DNA from: Myxococcus qinghaiensis
Lineage (GTDB): Bacteria; Myxococcota; Myxococcia; Myxococcales; Myxococcaceae
Reading direction: 5' to 3'
NCBI RefSeq assembly: GCF_024198215.1
Contig: NZ_JAKCFA010000012.1
Span: forward strand, 1 to 64,000
DNA length: 64,000 nt
Shown here: piece after piece, positions 7,061 through 13,878 of the stretch
Layout of the letters: every line of letters begins with the position of its first letter
Numbering within the stretch: position 1 is the first letter of the stretch
Notes under the pieces: model-generated
What the model saw: the letters and a program-made list of their open reading frames with translations, nothing else
What the model was told of the DNA's origin: nothing
The model's database searches: none
Translations under genes and position numbers: made by a program

Positions 7061-8788
7061 ATGTCCCGAGCGAGGCCCGACGAATGGGACGTGCCCTCGC
7101 TCAAGTCCTACCCCCGCCGCTGGCAGCCCCTCATCCGACTCGTGCTCTTCGTCGGGGCCTATGCGCTCGGCGTCCGGCTGGGCTCGGTGCTCGCCTTCCC
7201 TCCCCACCTGGTCTCCGCCATGTGGCCCCCCAGCGGCGTGGCGCTCGTGGGGCTTTTGCTCACCCGGCACCGGGAGTGGCCGCTGCTCGTGCTCGGCGCC
7301 ATCCTGGTGGAGCCGTTCGCCGTCCACGACGCCCACCTTCCCGTCACCTCCGCCGGCTTCGTCGTCGCCACCGGCAACCTGCTCGAGGCCATGGTGGGCG
7401 CCGTGCTCCTGCGGCGACTGGTGCGCATCCACCCCGCGATGGACCGCGTGCGGGACGTGCTGGGACTGGTGGGGCTGGCCGCCCTCGGCAGCACCCTCAT
7501 CAGCGCCAGCCTGGGCATGGGCTTCATGCTGTCGAACCAGCGCATGGCCGCGAGCGACTTCTGGCCCTCGTGGCGCGTGTTCTGGGTGGGCAACGCCATG
7601 GGCGTGCTGCTGGTGGCGCCCCTGCTGCTCACCTGGCTGTCGCGGGGACTCGACGGGTGGAACCGGCAACGACGCCTGGAGCTGGCCGCGCTGCTGCTGC
7701 TGCTCGGGGTGGCCACCCAGTGGGTGTTCAGCATGCCGCCCACCGCGGCGCCTCCCGCCACCTTCCACCCCGTCACCTACCTGTCCTTCCCCTTCCTGCT
7801 GTGGGCCGCCCTGCGCTTCGAGGCCCGGGGCACCACCATGGCCACCGCGGTGATGTCCACGCTCGCCCTCTGGCACACCGCCCACGGCAACGGGCCCTTC
7901 GCCCAGTTCGCCTGGCACAACGACAGCCTCACCTTCCTCCAGTCCTTCCTCGCCGTCGCCAGCGTGTCCGGACTGCTGCTCGCCAGCGCCCTCAGCGAGC
8001 GACGCCGCGCCCAGGAAGAGGTGAGCCACCTCAACCAGGAGCTGCGCCAGTCCCTGGAGACGCTCGCCGCCACCCAGGCCACCCTCGTGCGCCGCGAGCG
8101 CATGGCCGCGCTCGGCGAGCTGAGCGCCACCGTGGCCCACGAGGTCCGCAATCCCCTGGGCGCCATCTCCAACGCGCTCGCCGCCATCCGCCGACTCGCG
8201 CCCCAGACGGCCACCGGCCCTGCGGGCACCCTGCTCGGCATCATGGATGAGGAGGTCCAACGCCTGGACCTCATCGTCAATGACCTGCTCGACTTCACCC
8301 GGCCCATGGAGCCACGGCTGCGGGCCCAGGCGCTCGGGCCCGTCGTCGAGGGCGCGCTGACCGCGTCCCTGCGCTCGGGGCCTTCGGGCATCAGCGTCTC
8401 ACGCGCCCTGGACGACGCGCTCCCGCCCATCGACCTGGATGCCCACCTGCTCCACGTCGCCCTCACCAACCTGTTCACCAATGCCGTGCAGGCCATGCCC
8501 TCCGGCGGCAACCTCGTCACACGAATCGAACCGGATACCCGCGCCGGGACTCCTCACGCGCGGCTCACCATCTCCGATACCGGGCACGGCATCGCTCCCG
8601 AGGTGCAACAGCGCATCTTCGAGCCGTTCTTCACCACCCGCGCCAGCGGCACCGGACTGGGGCTCGCCATCGTCCGCCGCATCGTCGACGGACACCACGG
8701 CGAGGTCACCGTCAACAGCACCGTCGGACAGGGCACCACCTTCACCGTGTGGCTGCCGTGCGCCAGCGGGGTACAGGCCTCCGTCTGA
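7061..8788 (+). CDS. MASE1-domain sensor histidine kinase
   Basis: A membrane histidine kinase of 575 residues. The first 300 or so form a MASE1-type sensor with about eight hydrophobic helices and the SAMWPPSGVAL motif. A short coiled coil (RRRAQEEVSHLNQELRQSLE) follows. HisKA carries the phosphoacceptor His in VAHEVRNPLGAIS. The HATPase domain has N (TNLFTNAVQAMP), D (ISDTGHGI) and G (GTGLGLAI) boxes. No receiver domain or adjacent regulator is present, so it is an orphan kinase. A GTG start at 6980 would add 27 charged residues. Confidence 0.9.
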   Translation: MSRARPDEWDVPSLKSYPRRWQPLIRLVLFVGAYALGVRLGSVLAFPPHLVSAMWPPSGVALVGLLLTRHREWPLLVLGAILVEPFAVHDAHLPVTSAGFVVATGNLLEAMVGAVLLRRLVRIHPAMDRVRDVLGLVGLAALGSTLISASLGMGFMLSNQRMAASDFWPSWRVFWVGNAMGVLLVAPLLLTWLSRGLDGWNRQRRLELAALLLLLGVATQWVFSMPPTAAPPATFHPVTYLSFPFLLWAALRFEARGTTMATAVMSTLALWHTAHGNGPFAQFAWHNDSLTFLQSFLAVASVSGLLLASALSERRRAQEEVSHLNQELRQSLETLAATQATLVRRERMAALGELSATVAHEVRNPLGAISNALAAIRRLAPQTATGPAGTLLGIMDEEVQRLDLIVNDLLDFTRPMEPRLRAQALGPVVEGALTASLRSGPSGISVSRALDDALPPIDLDAHLLHVALTNLFTNAVQAMPSGGNLVTRIEPDTRAGTPHARLTISDTGHGIAPEVQQRIFEPFFTTRASGTGLGLAIVRRIVDGHHGEVTVNSTVGQGTTFTVWLPCASGVQASV

Positions 8789-8826
8789 AGATGTGACGGT
8801 CCTCCTCGCGAGGTCTCTTGCGGCAA

Positions 8827-8995
8827 GCCGGGCTCGATGGGCGCACAGCGCTCCGCCAGGTGACGGGCCGCCTCTCGAGGTCGTGGGAGAAGTCGGGCCC
8901 GACGTGGCGCGCAGCGCTCCTCCAGGTGATGGGCCTCCTCTTGAGGTCGTGGGAGAAGTCGGGCTCGACGGGGCGCACAGCGATCCGCTCAATGG
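8827..8995. repeat. Tandem repeat, about 66-bp unit, roughly 2.6 copies
   Basis: The segment starting GTCGGGCCCGACGTGGCGC at 8892 recurs at 8827 and 8958 with a few changes, and each full unit ends in GAGGTCGTGGGAGAA. Copies are about 80-90% alike by eye. No plausible gene covers it: open frames exist on both strands only because of the composition. Confidence 0.7.
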
Positions 8996-9063
8996 AGCCA
9001 GGACTTCGAGACACGGCGCGGACGTCCTCACGCCTTCCGTGTTCGACGCGCTCGAGACGGTTC

Positions 9064-9088
9064 GGACACCGTGGCTCGCACGGTGTCC
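9064..9088 (-). terminator. Perfect 10-bp stem downstream of the gene at 9141
   Basis: GGACACCGTG-GCTCG-CACGGTGTCC forms a perfect 10-bp stem with a 5-nt loop about 50 bp past the stop of the minus-strand glycine-rich gene. No T tract follows, so it may be a weak or factor-assisted terminator. Confidence 0.45.
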
Positions 9089-9140
9089 GTGTCCCGTCCC
9101 GCGAGCACCCCTTGAACAGGGTGCCCGCTACACCGCTTCT

Positions 9141-9671
9141 TCAGAACGGGATGTTGTCGTCGTCGCCCGGGGGCGGAACGTCGTCCTGGTAGCCGCCACC
9201 GCCACGACCGCCGTAGCCGCCACCACCACCGCCGCCACCACGGTTGTCGTAGCCCTCGCTGCCGCCGCCTCCGCCACCCTGCTGACGCGCCATCTCCGCC
9301 TCAATGGCCGCGAGCAACTGGCGCTCCTTGTCGTGCCAGCGCGACTTGCTCGGGTCGTTCAGCGAGCGGCGCGCGCCATTCGCGTAGAACTCCAGGTCCT
9401 GCATGCTCGCGCCCACCACCGGAGCACCCTTGCTGCGGCCGTAGTTCGGGAGGAGCATTCCGTCCCCTCCGCCACCACCACCGCCTCCACTCGGCGCCGC
9501 CGCGCGACGAGGCGCCGCGGAGGCCGCATCCGGCGTCCCGCCGATGGACAGCTCGCCCATCTTCAGCGTGAAGCCTTCTTCATTCTTGAACGCCGTGCCG
9601 ACTCGCACCTGCTCGACGCGCCCATCGGGGCGCCGCACCGCCACGGTGACTGGATAGCCTTGCTCACTCAT
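9141..9671 (-). CDS. Glycine-rich protein with an SSB-like C-terminal tip
   Basis: A 176-residue protein in three parts. Residues 1-45 form a small beta domain (VTVAVRRPDGRVEQVRVGTAF). After a Gly linker, residues 80-130 form a helical segment (GASMQDLEFYANGARRSLND, then LLAAIEAEMARQ). A long Gly-rich tail ends in PPPGDDDNIPF. That end closely copies the DDDIPF tip by which single-stranded DNA-binding protein recruits repair and replication partners, yet I see no OB fold. Function is unknown; the tail suggests contact with SSB-binding proteins. Monocistronic, followed by a stem-loop. Confidence 0.8.
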   Translation of the reverse strand: MSEQGYPVTVAVRRPDGRVEQVRVGTAFKNEEGFTLKMGELSIGGTPDAASAAPRRAAAPSGGGGGGGGDGMLLPNYGRSKGAPVVGASMQDLEFYANGARRSLNDPSKSRWHDKERQLLAAIEAEMARQQGGGGGGSEGYDNRGGGGGGGGYGGRGGGGYQDDVPPPGDDDNIPF

Positions 9672-9957
9672 GGCGCCCGAATCCCATCACCAGCCCCACA
9701 CTGTCAACGGGAGCGCGCACTCGCCTGTCCGCCATCCACATGCCCGCCTGGATGACGCGCTTCCGCCCTCGCGAACCGGGGGTCCGGCGCACGCCACCTC
9801 GCCCGTGGCGGCACGCTCCGGACACACCTTCAGCAGGGGCGCGGCACGCCCATGCGCGTCCTCGGCCTTGCACCCGAGCACATCGCCGCACAGCCGCGCT
9901 GTTCCTGGCCTGGTCCCCAGGCACCCCGCCTCACGGTTCCACCTCGCTCGGCATGAC

Positions 9958-10340
9958 ACCTGAGCGCATCGACGCAGGGCTCCACCGCGCTCGGCTTGGC
10001 ACCTGAGCACATCGACGCAGGGCTCCACCGCGCTCGGCCTGGCACCTGAGCACATCAACGCAGGGCTCCACCGCGCTCGGCCTGGCACCTGAGCGCATCG
10101 ACGAATGGCTCCGACGTGCTCGGCTGGCACCTGAGCGCATCGACGCAGGATTCCACCGTGCTCAGCTGGCACCTGAGCGCATCACTGCATGGCTCCAGCG
10201 TGCTGAGCTGGCACCTGAGCGCATCACTGCATGGCCCCAGCGTGCTGAGCTGACACCTGAACGCATCACTGCATGGCCCCAGCGTGCTCGGCTGGCACCT
10301 GAGCGCATCGACACAGGGTTCCGGCGTGCCCGGCCTGGCG
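9958..10340. repeat. Tandem repeat, 42-43 bp unit, nine copies
   Basis: ACCTGAGC starts recur at 9958, 10001, 10044, 10087, 10129, 10171, 10213, 10255 and 10297. The spacing is 43, 43, 43 and then 42 bp. Unit consensus begins ACCTGAGCGCATCGACGCAG and ends in a GTGCTCGGCTGGC-like stretch. On the minus strand the 42-bp units read as a 14-residue repeat, but there is no credible start, ribosome site or known protein, so it is treated as non-coding. The rest of 9672-10516 holds no gene. Confidence 0.85.
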
Positions 10341-10441
10341 CGCCTCCGGCTTCGAGGCAGGGCGCTTGGACAGGAGATGCTCGCACTTCGAATACACGCC
10401 TCGCGCAGCGGCCCTTCTCGGGGACACTCAAGCGAGGCGGA

Positions 10442-10464
10442 GGGCTCCCTCACTTCGGGAGCCC
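10442..10464 (-). terminator. Stem-loop downstream of the Zn-finger gene
   Basis: GGGCTCCC-TCACTTC-GGGAGCCC is a perfect 8-bp stem with a 7-nt loop, 53 bp beyond the stop of the minus-strand gene at 10517. There is no clear T run. Confidence 0.4.
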
Positions 10465-10516
10465 ACGTCGAATGGACCGCGAGCTGGAGCGCGAAACCGC
10501 CGCGATTCAGCTACCG

Positions 10517-11134
10517 CTACGCCATCCTGCCCTTCTTGCCACGCGCCGCCGCCTTGGACCGGGACGCTCCACGCGTCGCGGCCACCGGCTGGGCCTCCTG
10601 CAGCGCCTTGCTCGCCGCACGACCGCGCGGCAGCTTCACGTCCTGCACCGACTGCGGCCGGGCGTCATCCACCCACGCCGTCGGACGACGGTCCGTGCGC
10701 ATCAGCAACCGCAGCTTCTGGTAGTGCGCCGAGCAGTACCCCTTCGAACGGCTGGGGCGCTTGCAGCCGATGATGGCGCACGAACGCGAGCCATCCGCCG
10801 TCTTCGCACCACGCGCCACCGCTGCCGGCGCCTTCGCCGCGCCCCGCGTCGCCACCAGCGGCAGCTCCACCTGCGCCGCCGGACGACGACCGGGCTTGCC
10901 ACGCTTCGCCGCCGGAGCCGGCAACACCGCCGCCTGCCGCGTCGTCGCCGCGGGACGAACTCCCGCCAAGGCTCCCAACCGGCTGGTCAGCGGCGCCAAC
11001 CGGAACGTCACTGAACGCAGCATGTCCAGGGCCTCAAGGCCCTCCTCCAACCGATTCACCGCCTGCTGCAAAGGCACCAGCTGGGACTGCAGCTCGCGCC
11101 GGAACATCTCTCCAAGCTCATTCGCAATGGACAT
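10517..11134 (-). CDS. Small protein with coiled coil and a C/H Zn-finger-like motif
   Basis: A 205-residue, very basic protein. Residues 1-45 look like an amphipathic or coiled-coil helix (ELGEMFRRELQSQLVPLQQA). A low-complexity Ala/Pro/Arg linker follows. Near residue 120 comes SCAIIGCKRPSRSKGYCSAHY, a C-x4-C-x8-C-x2-H pattern typical of a small zinc-binding knuckle. The C-terminus is Arg/Lys/Ala-rich, which suggests nucleic-acid binding. No named family is recognised. The start was placed at MSIANEL, where helical character begins; no strong Shine-Dalgarno is visible. Confidence 0.72.
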   Translation of the reverse strand: MSIANELGEMFRRELQSQLVPLQQAVNRLEEGLEALDMLRSVTFRLAPLTSRLGALAGVRPAATTRQAAVLPAPAAKRGKPGRRPAAQVELPLVATRGAAKAPAAVARGAKTADGSRSCAIIGCKRPSRSKGYCSAHYQKLRLLMRTDRRPTAWVDDARPQSVQDVKLPRGRAASKALQEAQPVAATRGASRSKAAARGKKGRMA

Positions 11135-11294
11135 GTGCCGGGAGGATATACGCCGTCCTGGGTTATCGACAGGAAATACACTGCACGACGCGCGCCAACG
11201 GTCATCTCCCGAGCGATTTCCGGCCGCCACCCGTTCCCCGAGGTTCTGCGCTCAAAAGAGCACTCAGACCGGGGGGCACCCTGAAACAGACGTA

Positions 11295-11483
11295 TCAACC
11301 CCGGCCGTGGGGCAGCACGACGGTCTCCCCGGGCTCGGGCTCCTCCGCATGGGGCGCTCTCGAAGCCTGGGTCTCCACCGTCGCGGGGCGCTCGGACAGG
11401 TGGGCGGTCGCCGTCGGGCAGGAGCGCACCATCGACGAGAGGGCCCACACAAACAACAGCGTGACGACGAACGGGTGACCCAC
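11295..11483 (-). CDS. Short single-span membrane protein
   Basis: A 62-residue frame starting at GTG with a strong GGAGG 8 nt upstream. Residues 3-20 form one hydrophobic span (PFVVTLLFVWALSSMV), followed by a polar tail ending GETVVLPHGRG. Longer in-frame starts lack a ribosome site and would add low-complexity sequence. No family is recognised. It lies between the Zn-finger gene and the plus-strand moxR gene and has no obvious partner. Confidence 0.5.
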   Translation of the reverse strand: MGHPFVVTLLFVWALSSMVRSCPTATAHLSERPATVETQASRAPHAEEPEPGETVVLPHGRG

Positions 11484-11682
11484 GACGAGCTCCTCCAAGC
11501 ATTCGGATGCCCACCCAGAACGCGACTGGCGGGATTCCTTGGACCCGGTGGGATACGAATGACCATAGGCAAAGGGTCTGACGTGCCCTGGCGGGAGGGC
11601 CAGGGGCCCGCCGAGCAGCCCCCTCCCAGGCATGCCCCCAGGGCCCCCGCGGCGACGCGACGGATGTTAAAGGAGGCAGGAC

Positions 11683-12531
11683 ATGACTCCGGCCCCTCCT
11701 TCCGTCCGCTTCCGAGGCACCGACTCCTACCTGACCCACGAGGGCCTCCAGGCCGCCGTCAACTGTGCCCTCACCCTCCAGCGCCCCCTGCTGGTGAAGG
11801 GCGAGCCCGGCACCGGCAAGACGCTGCTGGCGGAGGCCATCGCCCAGGCCCTGGGCCACAAGCTGCTCACCTGGCACGTCAAGAGCACCACGCGCGCGCA
11901 GGACGGCCTGTATGTCTACGACACCGTGCAGCGCCTGTATGACTCGCGCTTCGGCGACGGCGACGTGCGAGACATCCGCCGATACATCCGCATGGGCCCC
12001 CTGGGCGAGGCGTTCTCCGCCCCCGAGCGCGTCGTGCTGCTCATCGACGAGGTCGACAAGGCGGACCTCGAGTTCCCCAACGACTTGCTCCACGAGTTGG
12101 ACCGGATGCGCTTCCGCGTCACGGAGACGAACGACGAGGTGGCCGCGAAGCACCGCCCCATCGTCGTGATTACGTCCAACAACGAGAAGGAGCTGCCGGA
12201 CGCGTTCCTGCGCCGCTGCGTGTTCCACTTCATCGACTTCCCCGACGCGGAGCTGATGCGCCGCATCGTCGATGTGCACCACCCGGGGCTCGACGCCGCG
12301 CTCGCGGACCAGGCCCTCAAGGTCTTCTACGAGCTGCGCGGCTTCACCCGCCTGCGCAAGCGGCCCTCCACCAGCGAGCTCATCGACTGGATTGCCGTGC
12401 TCAAGGCCCAGGGCGTGAGCGACTTGAAGCTGGACGAGAACCTGCCGTTCCTCGGCGCTTTGCTGAAGAAGGAGCAGGACCTGGTCTCCGTCGCGGAGGC
12501 CTTCGGACGCGGCCGGCGCACCCGGGCCTGA
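11683..12531 (+). CDS. MoxR family AAA+ ATPase
   Basis: A 282-residue MoxR ATPase. Walker A is GEPGTGKT at 40-47, Walker B is VVLLIDEVDKAD, and sensor 1 is VVITSNNEKELPDAFLRRC with the arginine finger. MoxR proteins act as chaperones that insert cofactors or remodel complexes with a VWA partner. A textbook AAAGGAGG precedes the ATG. The partner starts 3 bp after the stop, so they form one operon. Confidence 0.92.
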   Translation: MTPAPPSVRFRGTDSYLTHEGLQAAVNCALTLQRPLLVKGEPGTGKTLLAEAIAQALGHKLLTWHVKSTTRAQDGLYVYDTVQRLYDSRFGDGDVRDIRRYIRMGPLGEAFSAPERVVLLIDEVDKADLEFPNDLLHELDRMRFRVTETNDEVAAKHRPIVVITSNNEKELPDAFLRRCVFHFIDFPDAELMRRIVDVHHPGLDAALADQALKVFYELRGFTRLRKRPSTSELIDWIAVLKAQGVSDLKLDENLPFLGALLKKEQDLVSVAEAFGRGRRTRA

Positions 12532-12534
12532 GCC

Positions 12535-13743
12535 ATGTTCCTGCCATTCTTCTACGAGCTGCGACGACGGGGCGTGAAGGTGGGCGCGCAGGAGGCGCTC
12601 GCCCTCGCGGGTGCGCTGAAGGCGGGCCTGCATGACAGCAGCCTCGACGGCTTCTACCACGTGGCTCGCGCGCTCCTGGTGCACTCGGAGACGCAGCTGG
12701 ATTCGTTCGACCAGGCGTTCCTGTCCCACTTCCAGGGCGTGGAGACCGCGGGCCTGGAGCTGACGCAGGAGCTGATGTCCTGGCTGGAGGAGGCTCGCGA
12801 CCGGCCTCAGTTGACGCCCGAGGAGATGGCGCTGCTGGAGGCGCTGGACCCCGAGGAGATTCGTCGCCTGTTCGAGGAACGGCTGCGCGAGCAGAAGGAG
12901 CGGCACGACGGCGGCAACCGGTGGATTGGCACGGGAGGCACGTCGCCGTTCGGCAACAACGGCTTCGCGCGCGGGGGGATGCGCGTCGGGGGCAAGGCCG
13001 GCGGCAAGCAGGGCATGGCGATGATGCAGGCGGGGGCTCGCAGGTACGCGGGGTATCGCGATGACCTGGTGCTCGATACACGGCAGCTGGCCGTGGCGCT
13101 GCGCAAGCTGCGCGCGTTTGCTCGCGATGGGGCTCCGGATGAGCTGGACATCGACGAGAGCATCTCCGCCACCGCTCGCAACGCGGGAGAGCTGGAGGTG
13201 GTGACTCGGCCTCCGCGCAGGCCCAACACCCGCGTGGTGCTGGCCATGGACGTGGGCGGCTCCATGGACCCGTATGCGGCGGTGATGAGCCGGCTGTTCT
13301 CCGTCGCGAGCCAGGCGACGCACTTCAAGGAACTGCGGACTTATTACTTTCACAACTGTGTGTACGGGAAGCTGTACGCGACTCCGCAGCTCACGGGTGG
13401 AATGACGGTTCCGGAGCTGGTGGCGCAGGTGGGCCGGCACCACAAGCTCGTCATGGTGGGCGATGCATCCATGGCCCCGTATGAGCTGGCCATCCGCACG
13501 GACGCCGAGGGGCGATACAAGGCGGATGGACAGGAAGGGCTGACGTGGCTGATGCAGCTGGCCCAGCACTTCGAGCGCAACGTTTGGCTCAATCCGGAGC
13601 CCATGGGCTCCTGGCGCTCGGGGTCCATTGCGATGATTGCCCAGGTGTTCCCCATGTTCTCCCTGACGGTGGAGGGATTGGGTGAGGCGGTTGCGCACTT
13701 GACTCGAGGGCGGACCGTGAAGGGCGCGGCGGCGCGGCGCTGA
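12535..13743 (+). CDS. VWA domain (CoxE-like) protein
   Basis: A 402-residue partner of the MoxR ATPase. The N-terminal helical half (FFYELRRRGVKVGAQE and on) is the usual CoxE-like part. A Gly-rich hinge follows (about residues 125-160). The C-terminal VWA domain carries a MIDAS start DVGGSM near residue 236, where DxSxS is usual: a Gly replaces the first Ser, which might weaken metal binding. Also present is YYFHNCVYGKLY. MoxR-VWA pairs are known in metal-cofactor or stress-related maturation; the client is not evident here. Confidence 0.9.
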   Translation: MFLPFFYELRRRGVKVGAQEALALAGALKAGLHDSSLDGFYHVARALLVHSETQLDSFDQAFLSHFQGVETAGLELTQELMSWLEEARDRPQLTPEEMALLEALDPEEIRRLFEERLREQKERHDGGNRWIGTGGTSPFGNNGFARGGMRVGGKAGGKQGMAMMQAGARRYAGYRDDLVLDTRQLAVALRKLRAFARDGAPDELDIDESISATARNAGELEVVTRPPRRPNTRVVLAMDVGGSMDPYAAVMSRLFSVASQATHFKELRTYYFHNCVYGKLYATPQLTGGMTVPELVAQVGRHHKLVMVGDASMAPYELAIRTDAEGRYKADGQEGLTWLMQLAQHFERNVWLNPEPMGSWRSGSIAMIAQVFPMFSLTVEGLGEAVAHLTRGRTVKGAAARR

Positions 13744-13750
13744 AGTCACT

Positions 13751-13771
13751 CCCGCCCTCCTTGGGGGCGGG
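13751..13771 (+). terminator. GC stem-loop after the MoxR/VWA operon
   Basis: CCCGCCC-TCCTTGG-GGGCGGG, 8 bp after the VWA stop codon, can form a 7-bp GC stem with a 7-nt loop. No T tract follows, so termination is only likely. Confidence 0.4.
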
Positions 13772-13878
13772 GAATTCCCGAGGCGCGTGGACTGCAGGAC
13801 GGCGAGCAGGCGAGGACTCTCGTTTCGTGCGGCGCACCGGCCCCAGTTACGGCATGGTGCGCCCCACGAGAGGACCTC

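Noticed and set aside
6871-8260. Long plus and minus frames over the MASE1 kinase gene
   Set aside because: They are other-frame shadows; only the frame ending at 8788 has membrane spans and HisKA/HATPase motifs.
9958-10340. CRISPR array
   Set aside because: The whole 42-43 bp unit repeats without unique spacers, and no cas genes are near.
9687-10453. Minus-strand frames made of 14-residue repeats (RCAQVP.. and MRSGAS.. types)
   Set aside because: They come from the 42-43 bp tandem array. The 43-bp units shift the frame, there is no start with a ribosome site, and the peptide resembles nothing known.
12500-13800. Possible metal-dependent oxidase cluster partner for MoxR/VWA
   Set aside because: No cox, mox or nor structural genes lie beside the pair, so no client was named.
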